This document shows, piece by piece, positions 25,560 through 36,351 of a DNA stretch of 64,000 bases; the first letter of the stretch is position 1, and each line of letters opens with the position of its first letter. Location of the stretch: assembly GCA_037013495.1 (NCBI GenBank), contig CM072806.1, positions 29,638,001 through 29,702,000 of the forward strand, written 5' to 3'. Below the pieces are notes generated by a model that was not told where the DNA came from, searched no databases, and saw nothing but the letters and a program-made list of their open reading frames with translations. Position numbers and translations under genes: made by a program. This DNA is from Hippophae tibetana. Its lineage: Eukaryota > Streptophyta > Magnoliopsida > Rosales > Elaeagnaceae.

Positions 25560-25815
25560 ACAGTTGGAAGGTAAATATTGGGCCTTTACGAACCGTAGGT
25601 CTCGATCCAACCCATTTTCAACAACGCCTCGGCTCCAAAGTTAAAAAACCCTAATTGGGGCAGAAATCGCAGGAAAAACCTCGATGGTAGTGAACGTGAA
25701 ACCCTAGAACTTATATCCTCGATTCTATTCAGAAATTAGAAAACTGGGACGAATGGAGGAGAATTGAATAATAGGTAAAGAGAGGAGGAGGCAAAGAGAC
25801 AAAGTATTGATGGAT
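25560..25815 (-). promoter_or_regulatory. FBL15 5' leader region
   Basis: Read on the minus strand, this is a pyrimidine-rich stretch with ctagggttt-type motifs leading to the ATG at 25559, typical of a plant 5' UTR. The transcription start cannot be placed; no convincing TATA box was found. Confidence 0.5.
25586..25615 (-). other. Upstream ORF, 9 codons, in the FBL15 leader
   Basis: ATG at 25615 opens M-G-W-I-E-T-Y-G-S then TAA. It ends 26 nt before the main ATG. It is the only ATG I see in the presumed leader. Whether it is translated is unknown. Confidence 0.5.
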
Positions 25816-26284
25816 CTGATCAGATTTTTAGAACTGCCTTCCCCTGGATTCTTTTGTTTGTTAGCTTTGAAATAATTTGTACATTTGTACTTCAACAGGA
25901 AATGACTTCAGTCATTTTTAAAAAATATCAAAACCGATCCCCAAATACGCCGACGTTTTTCATTAAGAGTGATGCTATATGTCCCAACCTTTATTGTTCC
26001 CGAATTACCCCATTGGTTTAGATAAAATTAATGCTATTGAAATATTAAAACAAAATATTAATAGATTGGTTGATTCACCCAGTTAGTATATTTACTCCAT
26101 AATTGACTTGAATAGAATAGAATGAAATTAGAGTTTATTCTTTTTAATTTAATGTTTAGTTTGGCGAATGAAATTAAATCGATTCTTAAAAAATAAGAAA
26201 TCAAAATTCATTCTCTCACTTAAAAATCATAATTCTATTCACATTTTACATTTTTTTTCAATTTTACCTCAATTCTAAATATAA

Positions 26285-26387
26285 CTTTAAATCTTAAATC
26301 TTAAATCCTAAATCCTAAATCCTAAATCTCAAATCAAAAATATCAAATCACAAATCCCAAAACCCTATTTAGAAAAATAATAATGTT
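26285..26387. repeat. CCTAAA-type minisatellite, left part
   Basis: Degenerate aatcctaaat/aaatcccaaaaccct units end at tttagaaaaataataatgtt, where the hAT element is inserted. The same array continues at 29250. Confidence 0.75.
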
Positions 26388-26639
26388 TAGGGGTGAGCAA
26401 AATATCCGAAAAATCCAAAAAAATTGAATGGTTTCGATCCAAAGTCGGATCGGATTCGAATTGGATTTTATCAATCCGCTTGGATTCGGATTAAAAATAT
26501 TCAAATTCGTATAATCTGATTCGATCTGATATATTTAATATATTATTTAAAAATATATATATAATAATATTATAATAATCAAACATATTATTAGTTTATT
26601 ACTATCTCTCACGCTCTCAGCCTCTCATATACAAAACCC

Positions 26640-26940
26640 TAATCTAAACATATTCCTCAACTTTCAGCCTTATTTCTCTCTCAAACGTGATCGACGGCGC
26701 AACGTTTTCTCTCACGCCTGATGCCAACGGACAACCGCCAGTCGCTCTCCCATTTCCCAGCCCGACGCCAACAATCGTTCATCGTCCCTAACTGGCAGAC
26801 TCCCTACCCAATCGTTGTTCCCAACTATTGTTCTTTATCAGTTCATCCCTTCCCATTGTTCATCATCTTCCTTGCCAAGCTCGCAGACTCTCAGTCATCA
26901 TTCCTCATTGTTCTTCAACGGAAGGTTAGATTTGTTTGAT
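26640..26940 (+). other. GC-rich leader-like segment in the hAT element
   Basis: This stretch is clearly less AT-rich than its surroundings and reads like a plant 5' UTR or first exon. An ATG at 26721 opens a 72-codon frame with no recognised family. It may be a third captured fragment. The next acceptor (26970) is too close for normal splicing from the gaag/gttaga site at 26924. Confidence 0.35.
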
Positions 26941-26970
26941 GGTTTTATTTTTTATGAATTTTGATTTCAG

Positions 26971-27432
26971 ATTTCATTTTCTCCAATGTTCAAAATGCTC
27001 TGTTTCGTGATGTGTTATTGATATTGGCTCATAATGTTTTGGCTGCTTTATTTTTGGATTCTTGTGAGTGGCCAAGTGGATGTTTATATTTGCGACCACT
27101 TACTATTAATAGAAAGTCTGTGTTGTCTCCCTTTGTAATAACTATCTTATTTCTCGTTGTTACATTTCACACAGTGGCATTTTTTATTGGTTATGTTTTA
27201 ATTGGAATGATATTTCATAAGGATTCTGATGTGAAAGTATTGCAAAGAACTTTATCTTATGAGACAGGTTGATCTTTCTCTATTTCTAGAAGTATACTAA
27301 TCAAATAATGTATTACTCAAACTAATGAATTTTGTTTTTGTTGCTTCAGGAATACAAAGCAGTCTTCTGGCACTTGCCCTTGCAAATAGGTTTTTTCAAG
27401 ATCCACTTGTTGGTGTACCTCCAACAGTCTCC
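26971..27432 (+). pseudogene. Captured fragment of a BASS-type sodium/metabolite symporter, two exons
   Basis: Exons 26971-27267 and 27350-27432 are joined by an 82-bp GT...AG intron. The translated piece includes L-V-V-T-F-H-T-V-A-F-F-I-G-Y, Q-R-T-L-S-Y-E-T-G, and after the intron I-Q-S-S-L-L-A-L-A-L-A-N-R-F-F. These are characteristic of plastid-envelope BASS (bile acid:sodium symporter) proteins of plants. The usual M of E-T-G-M-Q-S-S is I here. The second exon keeps its own donor (gtgagt at 27433). It covers only part of the roughly 400-residue family, so it cannot be a working transporter. Confidence 0.8.
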
Positions 27433-27931
27433 GTGAGTCACTCAACAAGCTTGTATACTTTAAGCAACATTTTTTTTGCTAATACTTCTAATATTACAAT
27501 ATTTTATCTGCAAGAACTCTTCAGTTAACTAGTTAATGGCTTGACTATGATATTTTCATCCTAACTTTCAGCTTATGCAAACAATTGACTAAACATGGCA
27601 TGGTAGGTTTAGGTTGCATACTTTTGAGTACTTGTCAATCAATTTCATATGCTGGATAAGAAAACGTAGGAAATGAAAACAACATAATCTTCTTTTTCAA
27701 CATGGATCAAAAAGTTTTATGAAGCTATTTTTTGTTACCCAAATTGATCGTTCAAAGTGCTAGAGAATGTCATTTCTTATCCTATGTATACCATTGTATG
27801 TTAGGGATATGATAAAGTTTGCTTGTTTTGTGTATTCAAATCCATACTTACCATTTATTTGTTAATGATTTGTAGTGCCTGTGATTGTTGAATTTTTTAT
27901 TCTTACAATGTTTTTTTCACTTTCTTCTTAG

Positions 27932-28870
27932 GCAAAGAGGCAAAAAACAGAGTATCTAAGACAGAGGGCAAAGTTACATAGTTCGGTTCAAGTTAAATGT
28001 AATAGGATGCACAAGCAAGCTGATCATCTTGCTAAAAAGCTAGCAAGGTAATTGGGACTATGCACTTTCCACTAGTTGTTGATTAAACCTAACTTTTCCA
28101 TATCGGAATGGATGACTGATTGATATGTTTTTGATGTTGGGCTATATTGTATGATAAAGTTTGCATTACAGAGTGGTCAACTAAAATTTTATTGTTTCAT
28201 CAGGTGCTGGAAGCAATTCCTTAAGCATAAAAGGTTTATCTTATCCTTGGTAATGGCTTATGATGCGCTAAAAATCAATGAGGAATGTGTCAAATTAATG
28301 CCTTTTGACGAGCTTGCTCGTTGTATTGAATCAACTGATATCCTTCAGACTCTACAAGCTTTACTTGATCTATTTGAGTATCTAATAAAGGTATCTAGGG
28401 CTATTTCTTCCATTAATCATCCATCCAATATGGACAATATTGATCACCTTCTCAAATCTCAAGCGAGTTGCTACTCCTAAGAGGACTACACCAAGGATGT
28501 ATGTGAGGAGTAGAGATGGAAACAAAACAACTTCATAAAGGGAGATTGGGAACTTCCCCTAAACTATGGAGGTATCTAGTAAGGATTTTTCTCTACGCGT
28601 ATATGATATTTAGTCATCCAGATGCAATTTTCAATGGTCAAGAATAGCGGGAGAAAACTTTGACCAAGGCTACAGAAGTATTTGTCGGAGTTTGAGTTTT
28701 TACAGAAGCTACTAGAGGGACCTGTTCATAGTTCTATTAAAGAGTCTAATTCTGCATTGCCTAAACATTGTATCTTTAGGTTTCAGCTTGCAGTTTTCTA
28801 TATAAACAATGTACCTTTAGGTCTTAGCTTTGAGTTAAATTATGTAATTGATGTTGAATTTTTTTCATTT
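27932..28870 (+). pseudogene. Captured fragment of a TCP11-like (T-complex protein 11) gene
   Basis: Exon 27932-28047 encodes A-K-R-Q-K-T-E-Y-L-R-Q and M-H-K-Q-A-D-H-L-A-K-K-L-A-R. After an intron, exon 28204 onward encodes C-W-K-Q-F, Y-D-A-L-K-I-N-E-E-C-V-K and I-D-H-L-L-K. These are hallmark blocks of the large plant TCP11-domain proteins. A 7-bp tandem duplication at 28450-28463 shifts the frame and gives a stop at 28480. Beyond it, R-V-A-T-P-K-R-T-T-P-R, Y-A-Y-M-I-F-S-H-P-D-A-I-F and L-E-G-P-V-H-S-S remain visible in other frames to about 28830. It is a fragment and is broken. Confidence 0.85.
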
Positions 28871-29249
28871 TGATCATTATTGTTGAATTATTTTTAATCA
28901 TGCTATCATTTATTTTTGAATTTATATGGAAAATATTTTTATTTTAAATTTTTCTTTGATTTTATGTAATTTTTCATTTTATATATTTAAATTATATCGG
29001 ATTCAGATTGGCATTTAGAGCGGATCGGATTGAATAATTCATAATTTGCTTATTTATGTAATTTTTTATTTTTTAGGTTTAAATTAAAATTTTGACCCTA
29101 TCCGATCCAATCAATCAGATCGGATTCAGATTCATATTTGTTCAGATTGGCATTTAGAGCAAATCATATTCGGATTCATAATTTGCTTTGGATCAGATTG
29201 GACTCGGATTGACATAAAATTGTCGATTTCAAACCGATGCTCAGCCCTA

Positions 29250-29660
29250 ATAATTTTAACCCTAAACCTTAACCCATAAATATAACCCTAAATCCTAAAT
29301 CCTAAACCTAAATCCTAAATCCTAAATCTCAAAACCCTAAACTCTATTTAGAAAAATAAATAATTTTAACCCTAAACCTTAACCCATAAAATTAACCTTA
29401 AACCCTAAACTCTAAATCCCAAATCCTAAAACCCTAAACCCTATTTAAAATAATAATAATTTTAACCTTAAACCTTAACCCACAAATATAACCTTAAACC
29501 CCAAATTCCAAATCCTAAAACCCTATTTAGAAAAATAATAATTTTAACCCTAAATCTTAACTCACAAATATAACCCAAAATCCTAAATCCCAAAACCCTA
29601 AACCCCAAATCCCTAAATCTTAAATCCTAAACCCTTTTTAGAAAAATAATAATTTTAATA
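29250..29660. repeat. CCTAAA-type minisatellite, right part
   Basis: Four to five irregular higher-order units of about 90-110 bp, each made of ccctaaa/tcctaaat variants and closed by tttagaaaaataataatttt. It resembles degenerate interstitial telomere-like DNA, but the long A-rich spacer shows it is a minisatellite, not a telomere array. Confidence 0.8.
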
Positions 29661-31105
29661 ATATATTTTATTTTTAAGTAATAATTATTTAGAAAAATAA
29701 TCATTTCAATAATGTATTTTGTTTGATGAAAAAATAATAATTAAATAATATTATTTAAACTTTACTAAATATAGGTGTATTAAGGTAATATACAATGTTT
29801 TTCATTCCATTCGAGTTGTAAACCAAACAATGTAGAACTGATTCCTTCTTTGATTCCAATAGTCAAACCAAACAAAACTATTTCCTTTCCATTTCGTTTT
29901 CATTCCTATTTCATTTTGTGAACCAAACGTCACCTTAGTATTTTTCTTTCATTAATTAGTTTCCTTATAAATAATATCATTTGTGCAAGGTAAGGTGATA
30001 TTTAAAATATTTAAATAATTATAAATGTGTCTATATTATTATATGTAATAATAAAAATATGTATAATTGATAATAATTGTCTAATTTTTTAATATAATTA
30101 TATCACGTGTATTATATATATATATTATCTTGTTGGCATAATTGAAACTACTAAAAAGTTTTGGGTATTTTTACAACTCATCTCGTAGGCTATGAGCATA
30201 AAAGATTTTTAACCTACTTAATATTTTAATATAATATTTTTAAGAAAATGCACGTGAAATGCGCATGATACAATTCTGTTAAAAAATTAAATGGTAATTA
30301 TCGATTGGATATTTTTTATCATTATACATAACATTATAGGTATAATTACAACTACTTAAATGTTTTGGATATTTTTACAACTCATCACATACATTATAAG
30401 CATAAAATGTAATTAACCTTTGTACAATTGATGAATAATTCACCCATTTCATCTGTAGAATAGAGATATATTGTCTAAGATATTCAAGCTTTAGTTTAAG
30501 ATTTTGTTTTTTTGTAAACTAACATATATACTATCAAATGTATTGTAAAAATTGTAAACATATTATCTAATTTTATTAAATAACAGAATAACACTTAAAT
30601 ATTATTAGTGGTACAAATCTTCCACTATTGTAATAAATCTATCACCAAGCTCCTTATTATTGATAAAAATATACTATCAAATTTTGTATTAGTTTTACAA
30701 ATTTACTAGAAGATTTCTTATTAGTTGTATAAATCAGCCATCGAAAATATAACATAATCATCAAAAAATAATGTAGTGATATATTTGTACTACTAAATCT
30801 AATTGAGTTCCATTTTTGTTACTTGATATAGTTAAATGATATGTTATAACTTTTACCATGATATATTTGTTAATTTATCTTTTTTTATTCAATGTAAGTA
30901 TTTGATACAGGCCAAAGTTAAAAATAAATACAACTTAACTTGATAGATAAATGCTAGACAAAATTGGCTCTTATATCAAAATTGATAAGGTAAATATGAA
31001 AATAAATTAGCACACTTAATTTAATATGTAAAAGCTTACCACTCTATTGAATTTTCAAAAGGATACAAAGTATCACCACTCAAAGGAATACAAAAGAGAT
31101 ATAGG
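29661..31105. other. AT-rich stretch, no gene seen
   Basis: An imperfect direct repeat of about 75 bp lies at 30132 and 30332 (shared tatttttacaactcatc). No ORF or RNA gene was recognised. Confidence 0.45.
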
Positions 31106-32832
31106 TGATAAGCACTTAAAAAACACTTATAATCCATGATTTTAATGTACTTATTTGAAATGAATAGTTTTGATTATAACATTTTACTTAATTATTTATG
31201 TAAATCTATCTTTTCCTATCACGATTATATTTTGTTGTATTTTAAGTATTTTTAACTTCAAAAGAGATAAACATGTCAACATACGAAGACACAACACTTA
31301 GAGCACTCCAATAGCACCCTAAAAGCTAAAAATATTAAGGCATGTAAACCTTACATCAAGGACCAACTACTATGTAAGGGGCACAAGAAAAATTCAACAC
31401 AAGAATTACGCGCCATGATGAAAAAATAGTGTGTCACGGGGGACATATCTCGTGATTCTTTATTAGGATGTTAAACATTTTGTGTCATGGTGGGAAAAAA
31501 TGTTTACAATGGTGTAGTCCTCTCGGGTTGTATTGTGCAATTAATTTTCAGCTTTATGCTGCATTATAAGTAAAGGCCAACACACATACAATTCATATGA
31601 CCCCTATTTTAGTACAACATTTTTTTCTTATAAATAGATTGTTTATAGTTTTTAGGTTAGCAAATTTCATAGAATATAGAACAGAGTAGTCGTATAATAT
31701 ATAATTAATTTAGAACCAGCTTCTATAGCTTTTTCACCATCCATATATAGATATAGAGAGAAGACCACTCAATTGCAAAGAAGATCCTATGATTTGAAGA
31801 AGGTAATGATGGCCTATTTAGAGATTTAGAATCATTTTTATCAAAAAGAGATAATTTTATTGTTGTATCTTTTATTTCTTTTCGTAATGTGATGTATTTC
31901 ATAGTTAAATTGACTTTTGTTAATTTAGTTATGATTGGCTAATTTTGAAATATGAAATTTTAGTTTTTACTTACAATGATTAGAAGAACAATTTTATGGT
32001 CTAAATAAGTAAAAGTTTATTTATTTCTTGTTCATATTTTTAAAAATTTAATTATAAATTAATGATTAACCAAGTCATGATTTATAATTAAAAATAATAA
32101 TTTAGAATTATGTATTAGAAACATCATATGTATTTAGTTATGCATTAATAAATGAGAGTTTAATTTATTTTCATTTATCAATTTTAAATCTGGACAAAGA
32201 AATTGTTGATTAACAGATACTAAATTAGATAGTTAAAAAAAATTTAATTATAAATTAATAATGGAAAAAATCTTGATTTATAATTAAAGAATATATTTAC
32301 CTTAAGTTTACCAATTAACTAATTTCAAGCTCGATCAAGGAAGACATTAATTAATTGAGGATCTTGGTTTATATATTTTTCTTAATTTGTCAATTAATCA
32401 ATTTCAAGCTTGACCAAGGAAGTCATTGATTAATTGAGAAATGTGTGGACTTACCATAATCGTAGGGTTCGCTTATGTAAAAAAAGAAAAAAAAAGAGTA
32501 AATATAACTTGTTATTTGAATTATTTAATTTATTCTCTCCACCAAAAGTTATGCTCGGTAAAATCTCATATTCATTCATATCCTTAATTCGTAATTTAGT
32601 TTATTTACTTTAATTTACTTTCATTCTTTAAATATTAATTTAATAGAATTTACAATCTTTTTCTACCAACTGACAATTATTAGAGTGTTTATGATTATTT
32701 TTCTTAACTATTATAAAATAATTTAACTTTTTAAAATAATCGACCAATTCCTTTAGAAATTGAACTCGGGAAAACTTATCATTCGTCTTTTAATGATTCG
32801 TGCACTTTTAAACAATTAAAATTTGTGCATCA
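31106..32832 (+). mobile_element. Solo LTR with 5-bp target-site duplication
   Basis: It begins TGATAAGCACTTAAAAAAC and ends ...TTTGTGCATCA. It is flanked by ATAGG at 31101-31105 and ATAGG at 32833-32837, a perfect 5-bp duplication. The start resembles the LTRs at 38135, 46563 and 55831. A TATA-like cttataaatag is at about 31627. No internal region is present, so it is what remains after recombination between two LTRs. Confidence 0.85.
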
Positions 32833-33031
32833 ATAGGGCTATGGAAAAAATCTCACCACTCTAATTAAGTACCCATAAGATACAAGTTATCAACATTCGA
32901 ATATTATAATAAGAGATACAAGGCTTATCGAACTCACTATTCTAAAGCTCTCATATAAGAGATTCAAGGTTCTAACAGAAAACTCTTAAAAAGCTCTCAA
33001 GATGTAAAATCACTCTCAATGTGCTCTACCT

Positions 33032-33461
33032 TAGAGATGTCAAACAAGCTAATATGGCACGACACAACACAAGAGGAAAAAAAGTGGCATGATAAGTGCA
33101 TGGCCCATAACATACCAAACCATGCCGGCTCGCTAATTCGAAATAAATTATGCTCAAATATATATTAAGTATATTTATATATTATCAAATATAGGCGTAG
33201 CTCAATGGATAGAGTTAACATTGATACATGAAATTTAGGGGTTTGAGTCCCATTACCACCACTTTTACTAAATAATGGGTTAAACGGGCCACAGTTTGTA
33301 CCGACCCTTTAAGTGTAGCATGACGAGCCAAGCATGGAATGGTAGGATAAAGACAACATGCCAAGAATAGAAGCATGACATGACTCATTAGTAATTGGCC
33401 CACAGCCGGTAGGGCATGCTAATTCATAGACTAGGTCAGCCTGGCCTCTTTGACACCTTTA
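33032..33461. mobile_element. Small non-autonomous hAT element, 430 bp
   Basis: The ends TAGAGATGTCAAACAAGC and, reverse-complemented, TAAAGGTGTCAAAGAGGC are hAT-like terminal inverted repeats. The flanks ctctacct (33024-33031) and ctctactc (33462-33469) form an 8-bp duplication with two mismatches. Inside are inverted gc-rich words such as catgccggct and agccggtagggcatg. No coding region. Confidence 0.8.
33193..33262 (+). tRNA. tRNA-like sequence (decayed tRNA or SINE head)
   Basis: An A-box TAGCTCAATGG (33198-33208) and a B-box GGTTTGAGTCC (33240-33250, one change from GGTTCGANTCC) lie at tRNA-like spacing. The acceptor arms do not pair well and no terminator T-run follows closely, so it is unlikely to be a functional tRNA gene. 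It sits inside the small hAT element. Confidence 0.4.
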
Positions 33462-34300
33462 CTCTACTCCCTACCTATGTGGAAACATCCTCGGGTTGCT
33501 TATAGCAACCACTTGGTAGCAACTAAATTCACCAAGCAATAAAATAATTACAACCTTGATAGAAATAAAACCTATATTGCCTCTATCAGTCGGGAGCACT
33601 ATTGAAATTGCTTATTGTTACCCTCGCTTGCTGCATCCGCAAAAACTTGATTCGACACACGAACTTGGCTCTCCTCCAAAGTCAACACCAATTAATGTGG
33701 TGTAATTAGAAACTATAGACTAGTAATGTGAATTGAACAAAACTATTAACCTTGAGGATCACCCTCAATTATGAATCATCGATAATCACCATAGAACCAT
33801 TTTCCATTATAAGTCTCAAGTCACCTACGTAGGATATATAGTCAATCCATATAATGCATATAGTTAATAACTTGAGATCTCATCATAATGATCCAATCAA
33901 ACTCACAATGTTCTGTATCACATAGAAAGTAAAATAGTAAAGAGCTCAACACTTAAGCACTCTATTTTACCCAAAACACAACTGACACGTGGCTCATAAT
34001 AGGATCCTCATATAAATTCACTTGCAAATATCGCCTCAAGTACTCATCAATCAAGAGCACAATTTTGCTTACATAGTCATGAATCATTAATACCTAACAA
34101 CACTCATGATAATAGTGATTCAAAAATTTTAAAAAAACAAAATGTCAATTTGATATAGCTTTGCTACATATTTTTTGGATAAGAAACAAGAAGAGATGGG
34201 GTATTTATAGAAGTTGCCCAAGCTCACGACCAAATTCACCATGGTGTCGCCATGGTCCTCACGAACCCTTGCATCGAGCTTGTCAAGGGGTGTGGAGAGG
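33462..34300. other. Unassigned, moderately AT-rich stretch
   Basis: It is somewhat richer in G and C than its flanks, but shows no ORF of known family. It is probably part of a decayed retroelement. Confidence 0.35.
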
Positions 34301-34309
34301 CTGATGCTC

Positions 34310-34640
34310 GAGTTTTGTATTTGTAAAATAGCTCACAAGTGCATGAATCACTTTGTAATAAATGAAAAGTATATTTCCAAGGTCGGTCTAAAGAGAAATC
34401 ACGTGATTTTTAAAAATTAAAATTAAACATAAAAACTTTGTCATAAAGTTTGGATTTTTAAATATATAAACTAATGACATACAATTAAGGATATATTCAA
34501 CAAACATCAGGAAAATAACATTTATACTTAATAGAGATTCTATGAAATATATTAGTTAGTTAATCATATTTGCTTAATGTTAATTTGGTTATCAAAGATA
34601 TGACTTAAGATCATTGGTTCTCTCTTATATATACAAATAA
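34310..34640 (-). repeat. Family A LTR fragment
   Basis: tagctcacaagtgcatgaat near 34328 and ccaaggtcggtctaaagag near 34377 match the terminal parts of the LTRs at 36738, 44825 and 54133. It is truncated at both sides. Confidence 0.7.
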
Positions 34641-36330
34641 GGAATTAATTAGGTCTAGTATATAATTGAATTGAAATAATAATTGGAGTGAAATATTATT
34701 TCATTACATATAGAAAATTGGGTTCATAAGACCCTTAGATTTATAAATTAGCTAGATATAATTATGTTCATAAAGATTAGATTTTTCATAAAGAAAGATA
34801 TAAAAATAATCTCTTGATTTATAGCACTAATCTTCTCTTCAATCCTTCATAAAGTTGTGTCTCAATTAATCTCATTTTGAACTTTTTTTCTATTTTCTCT
34901 CTTTTTGGTTATTGCTCGGTTTTTGTGATTCTTAATTGTGTGTCTAATTTGTGAAAGACTGGTGTTTTTTAAAGAAAAAATGACATAAAATGGACCATTG
35001 GATCTTCTTTTAAAATAATTCAAGGGCTAAAGATTAAAGTTGAGAATCATTGTTTGATTAAGAATAGGATTTATGCTCGGCTACAAATGTAAGCCATGCC
35101 ATTGTTTTCTTGTGCATCACGACACTAGGTATATGGGTTCTAGTTACTTTATGTGTGGCATGGCACTCGTTTATGATTGCTACAACATGGATTTTGCTTA
35201 TTTTCTTTCCTCTGTGTGCATCACTACATCATTTTCCTCTACGTTGATGCATGGTCGCCTATGATTTCTTTTTCCCCCTTTTTAATCATTTTCACTTAAA
35301 CATAAATTAAGTTTTTTCATGATATTTTAGCATGAAACAAGACAAATAAGTGGTTCAAAGTGACCAAATAACTTTACTTTCATAGAGTTATCACACTCTT
35401 AAAACTTAGTTCTTTGTTTGTCCTCAAGCAAAGCCAAGTCTATATAGCTAAATTAAATGATATGAGCAACACATTCATAAATACATATCTATTAATACAT
35501 GCATGTTTAATAAAAACTATGCCCCTCAAAAGTTGTATAATTTTATGACAAAGAGGTTTACATATATATCATCAATAAATATTTCATTAATGTAAGGATA
35601 CTTAAGGTTTTTGACAAATGGATTTGTGTGTGTTGCACACAATGTCATTTAATGCACTTATGAAATCAACTTGTATCAACATACTAATCAACTAATTCTT
35701 CATAGGTATATTTTTCACACCCTTCTCCATTAATGTAAATAAGCACTTAGTTAAAGATCAATAGGGATTTTTATGCTTATAATCTAAGGCTTAGATGGGG
35801 ATAGATAAATAGATATTTAGGATTTTCCACACCTTAGCTTTCTTTCTATTCATCATGCAATGTTTAATTACAATTGAGCTTTCATTTGATATTCTAGTAC
35901 ACCCTATCTTACTATTATTTTCATTCTTTTATTCCACATATCTTCTTCTCTTCTTTTTTTATAGCTTCACAACCCTCAAACTTATTTTTAATTTTACTTT
36001 TTATTTTTTAGAGGGGTAATTATGGTGTGAGTTTTTTTATGTGAAGAAATAGGGTGCATTGCATTTTATCTCACTCTATAGCATATCACATGATTTTATT
36101 TTTCATACAAGCTAAAGGTGTAAGAGTAATGGTAATGCTTATTGGTTAGACTAAAAATGTGGCTTAAAGATATGAATGATTCTTAGTTTGGCACAAAAAG
36201 ATGACTAAGGATATAAACATTAGTAATCTTAAAAGGCTCAATCGATCTAAATGAGGTCTAAATAATTTCTAATACTATTTAGGATTTTTCCACAAGGGAT
36301 GATCAGATAGATTCTAAATCATGGTAAATC
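34641..36330 (-). mobile_element. Partial minus-strand copy of the 1.6-7.7 kb gypsy family
   Basis: 34650-34900 matches LTR sequence around 6900-7020 in reverse complement (for example gggttcataagacccttag). 35393 is the LTR start, TGATAACTCTATGAAAG. 35410-36100 matches the internal 3' region 5540-6250, including the ggacaaacaaag tract. Gag and the other LTR are missing. Confidence 0.75.
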
Positions 36331-36351
36331 TCATAAACTATTATAACATAA

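Larger units (their letters stand above)
26388..29249. mobile_element. Non-autonomous hAT element carrying captured gene fragments (Pack-hAT)
   Basis: The left end TAGGGGTGAGCA and the right end, reverse-complemented TAGGGCTGAGCA, form hAT-type terminal inverted repeats. They are flanked by an 8-bp target duplication, ataatgtt on the left and ataatttt on the right, with one mismatch. The subterminal regions hold many short cggat/tcggatt repeats on both sides, as expected for transposase-binding sites. No transposase is encoded. The interior contains a GC-richer 5' piece (26640-26925), two BASS transporter exons and TCP11-like exons, all reading plus. Introns are kept, so capture was from genomic DNA rather than from mRNA. 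Confidence 0.88.
26130..29937. mobile_element. Possible older outer element enclosing the minisatellite and hAT
   Basis: The left edge has tttagtttggcgaatgaaat near 26156. The right edge, reverse-complemented, has cgtttggttcacaaaatgaa near 29921. The ends face each other as a loose inverted pair of a kind seen in old plant non-autonomous DNA elements. No duplication was found and the match is weak. Confidence 0.25.

Noticed and set aside
25560-25610. 17-residue N-terminal extension of FBL15
   Set aside because: The in-frame upstream start codon is TTG, not ATG. The family begins at M-(K/R)-I-W-C-C-L-C-F.
26721-27272. 5' exon spliced to the captured BASS exon to give an ATG-started chimeric protein
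   Set aside because: The available donor (26924) and acceptor (26970) would leave a 46-bp intron, too short for plants, and the phases do not agree.
29250-29660. Interstitial telomere array
   Set aside because: Units are irregular (tcctaaat, ccctaaacc, cccaaaac) and separated by a fixed A-rich spacer, so it is a minisatellite rather than TTTAGGG telomere repeats.
29250-29660. CRISPR-like array
   Set aside because: The repeats are degenerate and unevenly spaced with no unique spacers, and the genome is eukaryotic.
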